In this document: positions 23,212 to 36,000 of the stretch, piece after piece | How the letters are laid out: each line of letters begins with the position of its first letter | Numbering within the stretch: position 1 is the first letter of the stretch | NCBI GenBank assembly: GCA_950295325.1 | Contig: OX485807.1 | Coordinates: 36,176,440 to 36,240,439 of the forward strand | Direction: 5' to 3' | DNA from: Polytrichum commune | Lineage: Eukaryota > Streptophyta > Polytrichopsida > Polytrichales > Polytrichaceae | DNA: 64,000 nt | Program-made: the position numbers and the translations under genes | Notes under the pieces: model-generated | The model's database searches: none | What the model saw: only the letters and a program-made list of their open reading frames with translations | Told to the model about the DNA's origin: nothing

Positions 23212-23549
23212 ATACTAAGCTACTACAAAGTAAGTAGTTAAGCTTCTTCTCCTTCTCCTTCTTGGTCCCCTCAACCTCCCTCACTTACTCGCTTCTCCAA
23301 CCTCGGGCTTCAAGTTCTGTCCCTCCCTGCAGATTCACAGACGCAACAGAATGCCTCAACAGACAGGTTTTATGGCTCAGCACAGAGTGGCGGACAGATA
23401 CAGATAAGCTTATTTCCATTCAACAATGTAGGAAGGCACCCACTCACCCACAAATTCAGGTCTGTTTCGGAGAAGGATTCAGGCCGAAGAAGAAGCAACG
23501 TCGTCGCAGAGCTCCCTGTTTCGCTGCACCTCCGGAGGAGCCCCGGCTA

Positions 23550-23942
23550 ACTACACTAACCATGATGTTTAGTGTCACTTACTACTCGGAGTCACACATT
23601 CCTATATCTTTTTACTACACTAAAAAGGATATTTAGTGTTTGATGCACTAAATACAAACGCATGCACTAAATGTCAATAACCCTATGAAAGTATGTAACA
23701 TTAAATGTAAACTCAAACACTAAATATCAATTGTGGTAATATGTGAAAGTTACATGTTTGAATTTAGTGTTAGTAAGGATATGGGGAAAAAAAAAAAGTA
23801 AGGATAAGGTGGCAGTTTGGAAGGTAGCGGCACATTTTATGTCTAACACTAATTATCAAGGAATTGAAAATTAGTGTTGAGCAAGGTAGGGTGGTAACAA
23901 TATTAAATATAATCAAACACTAAATGTCCTTTTTAGTGTAGT
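23550..23942. mobile_element. MITE with ACTACACTAA termini (~393 bp)
   Basis: The left end ACTACACTAACCATGATGTT and the right end, the inverse of ACTACACTAAAAAGGACATT, form terminal inverted repeats. Internal CACTAAAT motifs recur (near 23646, 23664 and 23719). No transposase is present and the TSD is not clear. It sits upstream of the DUF2358 gene. Confidence 0.65.
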
Positions 23943-24164
23943 GATGTAATTTTTTTTATCAAGTAAAGATGTTAAAATTTCTAATATGTCCAAACAACCA
24001 ATTCGAGTTTTGTTGGTCTAAAATGAGATGTATAGTAAACAATTAGAATGTTGCGTAATTCCAAATAGAAAATGAAACTAAATGTCATGTTTTGTAGTAC
24101 TCTAAGTTGGGCCACTTTTGGTTGTTTCATGGCCCCGGTGGTGGTGAAGAATCTCAGTCAAGAA

Positions 24165-24475
24165 CCAAGGGAGAGAGGGGACTATTGTATAAGGGGACTA
24201 TCGAAAATTGGACTTCCCATGACTTGGTTACGGTTATCAAAAGCACATGTTTGTTGATTCCTTAATTGAATACGAAGATCTTCTCGATTGTGTCACTATT
24301 GAATGTAGAGTAGTTATAAATCTTTGAAGATGTAGTCCAATCTCTTTTGTACATGTGACACTGTCTTTATGGTGTTTATTCTTTGATCCTCACCTAACCA
24401 CACACTAATCAAAGAAAGGGTTTTGACTAAGAAAAGTAACCAAATCACACTTGCATACCTTATGGCGAAAGAGTG
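24165..24475. repeat. Dispersed repeat family, copy
   Basis: Contains the family core: AGTCCAATCTCTTTT, then GTCTTTATGGTGTTTATTCT, then ACCACACACTAATCAAA. Related copies lie at about 19285-19720, 29455-30115, 32590-32925, 33770-34110, 41150-41260 and 55170-55480. Confidence 0.65.
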
Positions 24476-26539
24476 TAATGGATGGGTATCAAACTCACTC
24501 AAGTTTTGGATCATTTGGGATGTTCATATGGCTTTTTCCTATCACTACAATAAACATCCAATTCGGCATGGCAATATGATACACTAAATAATGTATTTAG
24601 TATCAATTACAATTTGGAATTATGCGATTTGGAATTTGCAATTTGTGAATTTTTACTTGGAACAATTTACATCAATATTAAAAAGATATAGCATTGTGTC
24701 ACTCCAAATAGTAAGTGAGGCTAAATATCATATTTTAGTGTAGTTCACTACGTTTTCACCTATTCAACAGATGAGTTTACACATACACCACAAATCCCTT
24801 GCCATCTTGGACAAAAGACCAATGAACAAGGAGAACCGGCTTCTAGTTACATGTCAATCAGTTCATTTCTCCAAATTGCCAGTTCAAGATCCAAACTGTA
24901 GGAAATAAACCGACCCATATTTTAGAAAAAAATTACCATTCTAAGTAGAAATACAAGGATTAACCAAAACATTTCAATGATGAACTGGTTGATTATAAAG
25001 AAGTGAGGATCATGACGGAGAGTTGGCTCAAATTTCTCCCCTTTCATTGCAAAAGACGTATGAGATCGGAAGTCAAACTCAATGTGCACTTTAATGCCAT
25101 TCTCGTAGCCTAGGACAAGACTTATAGTAAAGAAAGCATGAACCTATTTGCAAAGGATCTGACAAGTGGACAACTAATAAGTCCACGTGGACCACAAAGT
25201 GGTGACAAGTGATGTGGCCAAGTTTGGTCCAACCGGAGGTCCACTAGTAGCATGGTGCCATGTCACTTCACATGCTCAACTTTTGAAATGAAATCGATCC
25301 GAAGTCCCAAGTCACTCGAGGTCAACCGTGCAATCTCAGCCGTTGAGAACATGGAAAGTTGGGGGACATTACCACTTCACACGGGTCCCACGTATGACAT
25401 GGATGCCTACATGGCAACACTTTTTGGAGGTCAAACTTGGGACTTGTGTTGAGAGCTGGGTCAAGCAAAAAGCTAGACTCAACTCTCAACACAAGTCCAA
25501 CGAATATCTTTTGCATATTACAATCAAGATTCAACTTTGATGACAATCATCCATAATTGAATGATTTCTTGAGGCTTAAAAGTTGGGACTTTTGCCTCCA
25601 ATGTTGGGACTTGCTAATATGAATGGGTTTTGGGACTTGGCTCTCCGTTTGAAAAAACCCTAAAGTTCAGGAAGCCAAAACTTGGCTTATCATGAGAGTT
25701 AAAAAACACCAGATGGTGTCAAAGCGGCACAGATTTTGTAGTGACAAATGGAATCTAAGGGACGGAATTTGTATACAACAACACATGTACATCTTTACAA
25801 ACTGCTACAATACCTCATAAATTCATCAATATATGTCCTCATATATTATAGAGACTCCTTGTTGTGTACTCTTCCTCCTATCAACTTCAACTCTAGTTTA
25901 TTCAACACAATAGTTGCAGTTATGAAAGCAGTTATATTGCAACGAAAATACTTGTTCTTGAGCAAGACCCCATCATTTGAGAGTCAAGAGAGTCCCATTT
26001 TGAGGATGTATAGGTGTTCTAGTTAAAGCAAGAAAGAATTGAGCACTTGCACGAACAGCAAACATTCTTCGATCTGGGGGTAACTCTTTTATTGAATGGT
26101 ACAAAATGTACAAGAAATTCCTGAATTCAGAGCCTGTGATCATGGGATAAAGGTACAACATGGTGGGATTTCGGGAATACCCAGAGGTCAGATAGAAATA
26201 CAGCTGATGCGGAGGAGAACACTGGAGCGAGATCAGTGGCGCTGTTACCTAACATGAATCCTCGTACAAGTACACACACCCTTACGAATTGCAAAATCGT
26301 GGCATGATCGCCGCTAATTCACAGCCATATTCTCCCTAGCTTCGGTCGTTTAATTGATCACCGCGCATTTCGAGATATGGTGATAAATGGTACAAACTCT
26401 CCCACTTGTCTCACTTAGGGTAGTGGATGCGCTAGCTATTCACCGAGCACTTCAGGGGTCTCTTGAGGTTTTGAAGCCGGAGCATCATTTATTTGGACTT
26501 GGAGCCTTACCACAACTTATCCACACACCTTTCGGGGGT

Positions 26540-26890
26540 GCTGTTAAGGTATCAGGGTTTAGGGTTTGGCGGATATGAATTCTCAGGAGTGCCACAACCA
26601 TAGGTTCCAAGCGTGGTCGAGAGAGGAGACCAATTTTTTTCTTTAATCTTCGGCCTATCTTGCTCCTTGCGCTCCACACATCACGATGCATTTGGACCGG
26701 CGCTCGAGCAGATTGCCTTTGTTGTTGCTGCTACTCGAATTAGCTTTTTGCACTGTAACATCACGTGACGGGACGAGGACGGCTTCCAAGTTGTCTTCCT
26801 GGCGCAACTTGGCGGCCTGATCCCGTACGTTTTGGAACTTCACCACAACCGGGTGAAGAGGCATTTCATTCATGCTTGATCCCAGTGGAG
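26540..26890 (-). pseudogene. Decayed partial duplicate of the kinase last exon
   Basis: On the minus strand this matches the C-terminal part of the kinase exon at 27011-27706: VVVKFQNVRDQAAKLRQEDN parallels VVVDFQNIRDWAAKLQEEGD, and the following Asp-Pro-Ser-Leu-Asp-Val and Ser/Asn-rich loop parallel each other. The 3' flank is duplicated too (TTCCAAGCGTGGTCGAGAGA against GTCCAAGCATGATCAAGAGA). The catalytic half is absent and frameshifts occur after the Ser-rich loop. It is a local tandem duplication that decayed. Confidence 0.85.
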
Positions 26891-26904
26891 CTTTGCATTT
26901 ATAC

Positions 26905-26945
26905 CTATCCATCTAACTGTCTATCTATCTATCCATCTATCTGCA
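26905..26945. repeat. (TATC)n-type microsatellite
   Basis: Repeated TATC/CATC tetranucleotides lie between the kinase gene and its decayed duplicate. Confidence 0.8.
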
Positions 26946-27010
26946 TGGTACAGCAATCCGAGTCTGCAGGAGTGGGAGGTTGGAGGGTGCACCCATCTTT
27001 GGTATAGGGT

Positions 27011-30000
27011 TTAAGGTTCGGTGGCGTCTTCGGGTATGGAGGATTCTCGCGAGCGTCGCAGCCAGAGGGTCCAAGCATGATCAAGAGAGGAGGCCACTTC
27101 TTTCATCTTCGGTCTATCCTGCTTCTTGCGCTCCACGCATCGCAACGCCATTCGGACCACCTCGAGCAGGTCACCTTTGTCGCCTGTGTTGGTGCCACTC
27201 AAACTGTGCGCGTCTTGCACTGCAGCAGTTACATCAAGTGACGGGTCGAGGACGGCTTCCAGGTCGCCCTCCTCCTGCAGCTTTGCAGCCCAATCCCGGA
27301 TGTTTTGGAAGTCCACCACGACCGGCCGGCCGCTCATGAGCTCCAGCAGCACAATGCCGAAGCTGTACACATCACTCGCGAACGTGACCTGGCCGCTGGA
27401 GACGAACTCGGGGTCCAAGTACCCGAACGTCCCGCCCATGCGGCTCGCCATCAAGTAGGACGACGCGTTCTTCGACTCGTCCCGGTTCCACAGCGAGAGC
27501 CCAAAGTCCGAGACGTGGGACTCCATGTCCGCATCGAGTAGAATGTTGGCAGGCTTCACGTCGCCGTGGTAGATCTTGGGCACCGCGTACTCGTGCAGAT
27601 ATTCGAGCCCCTTGGCCGCGCCCATGGCGATCTTCAGCCTCGCCTCCCACCCCAGGAGGCGCTTCGAGCTCGAAGGGGTGTCAGGGCCGCTCTGGGAAGG
27701 CAAATCCTGTATTTTGTAGGGAGCAAGCAAGCAAGGGGCGTCATCAAAATAGTCTAAGGCTCAAGCAATCTCGTCATTATTATCAACTCAGAAACAAAAC
27801 ATGAAAATTATTATCACGAGGTGACCCGAATGAAATGAGTGGAGTGTTTCCTAAGGTATATAACAAGGGTTGTCATTCAGTGCTTCAGTCTTTGTTTTGT
27901 GGGACTCAATACTTGTTGATGAGAGAGAGAAAAGAGAGATGACTCCGATGTTGCCAAACCAGCGTGAAATTGGTGTTGCTTCATCTAGAATTACGTCTAC
28001 ATGTGATTCCAAAATGAACATCACGAGAATTGGGGATATCCAACAAACATCGAAGCTCCACACGGCAGCTATTAAGAGTGGAATCTCCACTAGAATAGAA
28101 ATAGGGCATAAACCTTGTGTTGAATTATGTTATGAGTTATTAAATAAGGTTCATGAAATCCCTTGTTTTATCCTACGACCCATGCAAAATAGGGTTTCTG
28201 CTAATTCATCTAAAAAATCCATTGCCCCGCGGCGAATGTCGAGGTCAACCATGTGATATATCATCGAATTCGTTATTTCGTGGGTGCAACGAATTCATTC
28301 ATTCATTCAAAGAATACACTGTATGAAAGAAAACCAAACCATCATAAAAGATCAGAAAAGGAAAAGTGAGTTCCTACCTCCCCAGTGAGGGTAGGGCTGC
28401 TGCCGTGCAACCAATCCGCGAGCGTCCCGTTTTCCATGAACTCGTACACGAGGATGATCTCGTCCTTGCAGTAGCCCAACAACCGCACCAGACGCTTGTG
28501 GTTGAGTTTGGAGAGAAGCTCGAGCTCCGTTGCAAATGTATCCCACACCTGGCCGCCTTCGCAGGTGTCCGCGAGGTCCCCCCGAGTCGGCTTCTTGATG
28601 GCCGCCACCGTCCCGTCCGCAAAGGTGCCTTTGTAAACCAAGCCGTGTGCACCCCGGCCAAGCTCCGCCGAGGTGCTCCAATTGTCCGTTGCGGCGGAGA
28701 GCTCCTCTTGCGAGTATTCAATCAACGCCCGGCTTGCCTGGCTGCCCCATCCACCGGAGTTGGCTCGCAGAGACCGCCCTCGGCTCTTCATTCCCCTGCT
28801 TGATTAATCACACCACCCACATTCATCGTTACATGAGCAAGCCTTGCGTACCTTTAAAGAACGCACAGTCTCAATATACAGTCAACTACACAATTTGTAC
28901 AAGCCTCACCAAGCTCATCAGTCATTTTACATGTTTATATATGGATTTGAAACCTTATTTCATACATTGTCTTATGTCAAGGAGAAGAAATATATCTCTG
29001 TATATATACACCCGTACGTGACATTGATGTTCAAGATACAACGTGTGTATTTGCATCGAAGGGCCCTCAAGCTGCAGATTGAACTCAAATCTTCCATAAC
29101 ATCAAGGTTATCAACCATGTCAAAAAGTGTACTCGAAAAATAAGTTGATTATGGAATCGATCACTTTTGACATGATTGATTGAAAATGCAAGCATGTAGC
29201 TCACACACAAGTTTTTGTGCATGGAGAGGTCCAGTCAGGGCCTCTCGGATGCTTAAAGGGTTGACAACATTGTTCGTTGGATCGAGGAAGTTGCAGTAGC
29301 TCAACAAACCATGGCGTTATCGCAACGAGGTACTAGAGCCAAAGGCAAAGGGAACGCATGTCCATTACCAGATGTAGTGGTTAGGGTATGGCAAGGTCGT
29401 CAATTAAGATAAACGGGTCTTAAACGGGACACATTTAGCTTTGCACCTTCTGTTAGGATATGAAACATGCAATTAGTGCAAGATGATCAACAAATTGAAA
29501 TCGTGTCCGTAGCCACTTTCATCACTAATTTAGTCAATATTCTCTTTCTCATCAATTGATCATATAGGTCCCCCCCAAATCACATTGACCATTAAGCTTA
29601 GAATGGTAAACAAATTTTGCATGCGTGTTTTAAACACTATTCTTTTTTATATTCGTTCTCAAATCCACACATAACCACATACCGCTCAAATAAATATAGG
29701 TGTCCAATTAAGATGAGTATTTGGATTAGGTCGCTTCCCTTACGTAGGGTGATTATGCCCCCTCGTATCCAATCAAGAATAAGGTAGATGGGTCTTGACT
29801 TAAGTGGCTCGTTTTCTTGATCAAACCCCAAGATTTGATTGGTGTGTGGTTCAGTGAGGATCAAAGAACAAACATCATAAAGCCATGTGTTTAAAAGAGA
29901 TTGGACTATGTCTTCAAATATTACTAACTACTCAATAGTGAGCACAATTGGGAAGACCTATGTATCCAATTAAGAAATCAACAAACGCGCACTTCCGATA

Positions 30001-33000
30001 GCCCATAACTACATGAGGAGAGGTCTGATTTTCAATCCGGTTTTTGCAGACGTTTCATCGTAGATTTGCTAATGCAACACGAGTTTTGTTGTCTAAATCT
30101 AATCGGTAGAAGTTGGAAAACACGAGGACTTTTTTTTCAAAAAAATAAAAAATAAAAAAATCCCATACCCTAGACGTGTCTAACAAAATCGCTCGACCTA
30201 ACCACTACAAAGAGGAAGAATTGGAAGTACTGGAGCTTACGTGGGTGAAGAAGGGAACGATCCGGATCTGAACTTCCCGGGAGACTCGGAGGAGGAGGGA
30301 GTCGTCCGGTGTGATTTGTTCGATGCTTCCGCTTTCCCAGGTAGCAGATGGTTATATCTCCTTCCGAAACACCCGAACCAGAGCAGGGCGAGGAGCAAAA
30401 TCAGGGCCAGAGCCACTCCAACTCCAATCCCGCTAATCTTTGTGGCACTCAGAGAGGAACTGGCTCGACTGAGCGCCGACGCTAAGCAAACACCGGGGCA
30501 ATTGCAGACTCGCTGCGTGAAGCTCAGGCCACTCGTGTCGTTCGTTAAGCACAAGGGATTCTTCGGGGCTGCCACGTTGAAGCATTCGTTGGCTGATGAA
30601 TAGCTCATCTGCCAGACGCCCAGAAATTATATGAAACACCACCAACACCATCAGTTTTCGTGCCATACAGCCGTAGCATTCACCCTTCAGCGTCTACGAC
30701 GAGGCCCAGATTGGGCCTCTCCATCCATGAAAACATGTATTTCGAGCTGCATTTTTCTTCTTTCATGTTTAAGCCAATTATGTCGAAAGTGATCCTACCT
30801 AAATTTCACTCATTCCTCAGATGCACTGTTTGAATCAGTTGAACACCTTGATGTTAGTGTAGATTCAAAGTCAAATCCGGAGCCTGAGTGACCTTATATG
30901 CAACTACAGACATTTTATTTTGATTATCAATGTCAATATGAGTAGATTTTCCTTTTCTCCCTGACATAAGGCAGCGTATACAGTAGAACAAGGTTGCGGA
31001 CCCATGAATATATAAAATCTGATTTATGAACTTATCCTTCATAAACACCTTGGTTTTAAAATAAAAAAATCTAGACTACCATATCAAGATATCTAATCGG
31101 TACCAAATCGGGAAGAGTTTAGTGGTTATGGAAACAATCTCCATAACCCCTGTATCGCCAAGATTGTGCTTTATAATCTCCCCCAGATGGCGAAGGAAGA
31201 AGATCTATGAGGTTTATACGAGTGATGTAACTGAAGGGATGCCGCCAACACCGGGCCAACACCACTCTAAAATGAGATGAAGACTTTCCCAACATCTACA
31301 ACCACAACATAAGGTAATGAAGCTTCAAAAGATCACAGGTTCAATAGTGACACCTACTTTGGGTCTCTAACCTAAAGCTAGCTAGCCTGTTCACCATCTA
31401 CCTCCAACCTACTTGACACTATGTGAGTGGTTGGAGTGCAAGGGAGCATGCACACATGATCGATGTATTAAACCCCTCCCCCCCCCCCCAAAATGATATG
31501 GAATCTTGATTTCATGCTTAACTCGATTCGTTCTCTCACAAGTTGTGTAAGATAACCGACACGTGTCTCCCAACTATAGAGTTATAGGCATGCCCACTCG
31601 CCACTCCCGTGGCTTGTGAAGGCAAACCCATATTTGAGCTCCTCGTGCTGAGTTAGTTCTCATACTCAATTTTGACATGCCCATAACCAAATTGTCGGAG
31701 ATCTCATCGCATGGCCACTACCTCAAGTGACACGAACTAGGGTTCAGGGTTCGTACAAAACAATGAACCGGGAGAACCGACCGCTAGTTACAGATGAACC
31801 CGGTTGAGTTTGAGAAATAACCGGTTGAAGTTCGAAACTTCAGGAAAATTACCGATCACTTTTGAGGAATCTATGGAAAATACACCTCAAATCAATGAAG
31901 AAAAACCGAAAGATCACAACATGTAACCGGTTAGACTTGGAAACACTAGGATCTTGATCGATTATGCCCAAAAATTACTCCGGACACTGGTGCAAAATAC
32001 TTACGTTGCAAGGAAGGCGGGGGGGCACGAGGCCGGTGAGCGAGTCAGTGTTTGAATGCGACAACAAAGCCGTCGAGAAGTCGGATTGGACGATCGATCC
32101 CAACTCCTCGATGAGGACGTCGATGCCCGCGACACCGATGAGCGTGTAATTATCGGCGAAGGCCGGGTACACCACGGTGATCACTTTCCCGAGGCTTCCG
32201 TTGTCTTGGTAAGGGGCCGTCCACGCCGGAGTGTTGTTCACGGCCGTGAGCCGGATTCTCGCGAGCACGCCGAAGTAGGACCGAAGCGTCCATAGAGGAT
32301 TCGCCACCGTCTTGCTGATCTTTTCGTAGGTCCCGTAGCAATCGCAGGCGAGCTGCGACAAGGGATTCGACCCCGAACTGAGCCTGTCGAAACTGTAGAT
32401 TTGTACGAGAACGTTGAGGTTTCGGATGCTGTCAAACACGGTAGTCGTCGTGCCATTCGCAGAAACCCCGGAACTCACAGCGTCGATTTGCCCATCTGTG
32501 AATGTCAAAATCACCTGGAAGAATTCACACCCGTGAAGTGTAAGAATGTTAAATCAATCCTCACATGATCCAAGTTGGGTTCGTTTTTCATGTTCTCCAA
32601 CTTCTACCTATTTTATTTACACAATGGAACTTGTGTCGCATTATCACATCTACGATGAAGTATCAGCAAAAGTCGGGGAGTGATTATCGGACCTCCCATG
32701 ATTTAGTTGAGGTTATCCGAAGTGCGTGTTTGTTGATTCCTTGAACTGAACTCCCAATTGTATTCACTACTGAGTGTGGAGTGGTTTATAAAATTTGAAG
32801 ACGCAGTCCAAATCTCTTTTAAACATCATGTGTCTTTATGGTGTTTGTTCTTGGATCCACACCAAACCACACACCAATCAAATATAGGGGTCCGATTAAG
32901 AAAACCAACTGAATAACACCCGCACACCTTACTGCCCAGCAGACTATAGAAAAATATATATTAAGTTTTGAAATTTGAGCGACTCCAATGATGGTAAGGT

Positions 33001-36000
33001 AGGTGAGTTTTTGAGATTGGTTTGTGACAAATGTGCCGGAAATTAATATTATTTCAGAAAGATTTCAGATTTCAGAACAGATTATTGGCAATTTTATAAG
33101 AACATATCAAGGACATCTTTGCAACAGAATTTGGTTGCCATTAGAAAATAGCAAGAAGAAAATGGCCATTTGAGAGACACATTGAAAAATCCCAAAAGCT
33201 CTGCAAAATTGTGCATATTCAGACTTGCATCATTGGTATATTGAGAGTTGTAGTCGAAGAAGTTGAGGGTTCAGCTCTTAGCATTAATTCAACCTTTACA
33301 TTTGGTATCATCTATCAGCATTCTCAAGAATCTTCTGTAAAATGGCTCTAATTCACTCGGGAACGTACACAACTACCCAACAATTTTCCTTACGTCCAGT
33401 CTTCCAGGCATAGCTTGAGACTCAGTTTAGCTGGCTTCACGATTTTGTAAATGTAGGTGAGAGCATGAATCATACCTTGAGTGCAATGGAGTTTTGATAG
33501 ATTTGATTTGCCGCAACAAAGCCTGCTGTCAGATTGGAAGCCCCTTGGGTACTATCAGCTACAAGAGGTTGTAAGGCATTTTTCAAATCTTGGAGATTTG
33601 TTGCATTAACTGTCATCTGCAAAGTTAAAAACATGCCACTGTCAAGAGACACGCTTCATCCAAATGATGGAAAACCAGAAAAGTCTGTAAGGGGTGAATC
33701 TCCACATCTGAATGCAATAGATCATAAGTTTGATCAATGCATTTAAGGTAGATGGGTCTTAAATGGTTACAGTATCTGACTAAGACACTTCTCCTAGGAC
33801 AAGACATACGTGATTAGTACGATATGATTAGCAAATCCACATGAAAGCCATAGCCACTTTCCTCATGCTTTTTGAAGCTCATATGAATATCCATTTATGA
33901 TGATGAGGATTCTTGTGCTCGTTACGTGGTCATGTAGGTCCCTCCAATTATGTTGATTACTGAGCTTACAAGGGTACCATAGTTTGAGCACATGGTCCAA
34001 TCTCTATGAAACACGTGTCTTTTGATATCAGTTCTTGAAGCCACACCAAACCACATGCCACTCAAATATAGGTATCTTATAAAGGAAAGCAACCAATTAA
34101 GGGATGTATACCTTAATGACCACAAACTTGGGGCCACAAAATCCGTATTGTGTGAACATGATGCACAAACTATATAAAGCTAGCCCTATTCCCTTTGGGG
34201 CTTAGGGTGAGTTTCCATGTAGGCCACTTGCCCACTATAGTGTAGATGATTGTGGGTTGGAGGTGTTCACATGGAGTTAAGCACAAGCCGCCATCCGACC
34301 ACATTCTCACGGTCCATTAGAATGTAGAGGGCCATGGACACATGCCGCTAGACATCAATGCGCACACTACAAAAACTTTAACCTACAAGTGTCGGTCACC
34401 AAAGGATTAAGACCGGTTGAAGACTCAAGAGAACTCCATCCTTGGTAATTGGGAGGAGGAGGTTAGTAGGTGAGTCCGGATTTGAGAAGATGGGAGTAGC
34501 TAGTTGCCACATACAAACCTTACCCCACCAAATTCCTCTACAGTTGGGCAGGTCGGTCCTTATTCACACTAGAATGTGGTGGACGAGCAACCTACACGAA
34601 AACTCACCCTTAAACTTCCTAAGAGAAAACAAGAGGCACGAGATAGCTAGGGGATAGCTACACTAAACATTCGATTTAGTCTAGCATTCACATTGGTGGC
34701 CATGTTAATTAAAGTGATCTTCATGACTTGTCACATACCACCCAAGTGTCATATGACAGCCTCTCTACTTGCAATCCAATGATTGCACAACAATTAGTGT
34801 GGGTCGATGATGAATAGTGTGGGCCACGCCAATCACATGTTTAGTATAGCTACAAAGGTGAGAGGAGGGGAACAAGGAGGCTCTCTCTTGACACAAGGTT
34901 GGGAGGTAAACGTACACGTTCTTACCACACACTTGCATTGGAACTGCCAGTTATGCTAAAAAAACAAGTACCTACAAACCAAGATGGTAGAAGTGAGCTT
35001 AAATGGTGCAAGCTTGACAATATTTATTTGATTTGATTACTCACAGGCGAGAGAACAGGTGATGCAACAGCCGAGCTCGTGAACGTAACGATTGTGATGC
35101 GGTCACCAATGGCCAGCGTGTCTAAGAATGAGGTTAGCATTGACACTAAGGCTTGAATCTTTGTTGTGCTGGTAGTAACTAGCAGGTCACCAGGAAGGCT
35201 GTCTCCCATTGAATTTCCTGCGTCAAGCAGCACAACCACATCCTTCTTCACCGCTGTCACTCCCATGTACCTGTCAAGCGTGTATAGAAAGTTCAATTTC
35301 TGAGAAAATTCTTACCCCTCAAAAGAAACATACATGGCCTCGTGACATTGTTAAGATCTGCATATCCTAACCCTTTTGCCTAAACGGGCAGCCTAGGCAA
35401 GCTGACATATTTAGGATCAGGAAACACTCGCGTAAGCAAGATACAGCCTTAATGCTTATGGAATTGGCCCATTACTATTCTTGCCAGAGTGAATTTTGAT
35501 TCCTCATCTACGGCAGTCCCATAAGAAGCTTGACAATGTTACACATGCTACCTACATTGACAGAATGTGAGATCCTCATTCTGCAAACTCTTTGGAATTT
35601 ACCTAATTCTTGTACTATCCAGATTCTTAGAAGTGTACATAATTGCCGAGTTGAAATAGAGAGGGATTTATGTGTTAAAATTGTTGAATCAGCATGTTCA
35701 TAAATGGAGTTACAGTTGAGAAGTTATTTACCATGGCCGTTTTCTTGGTTCAAAGGTGCAATTGTTTGCTGCTACATCCTGCAATGACATGAAAGAGTGA
35801 TTTCATTTTTCTCCTCTAGCAACTCTCATTTTGTAAAGATGATGAGGACATATTGAAGGGCATTCTAACTAGATTACTCAGCTCAGAAGTTGATGCTGGA
35901 AAGCATCCTTCCACAAATTCAAAACGACACGGAGTAAGTGCCAATGCTAATAAGCTATGGTTAATTCCTGACTATTATCTGTGGTTTTAATGAGTAAAGC

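Larger units (their letters stand above)
23212..26539. other. Intergenic: MITEs and repeats, no supported gene
   Basis: Contains the MITE at 23550-23942, a dispersed-repeat copy at about 24165-24475, a related MITE remnant at about 24543-24755 with ACTACAATAAACATCC and TTTTAGTGTAGTTCACT ends, and otherwise unassigned sequence. Short open frames here look random. Confidence 0.55.

Noticed and set aside
27126-27541. Plus-strand frames over the last kinase exon
   Set aside because: Shadows caused by GC-rich codons in the true minus-strand exon.
28366-28803. 145-codon plus-strand frame opposite the kinase
   Set aside because: It is the antisense shadow of the GC-rich kinase exon 9; the minus strand has all the kinase motifs.
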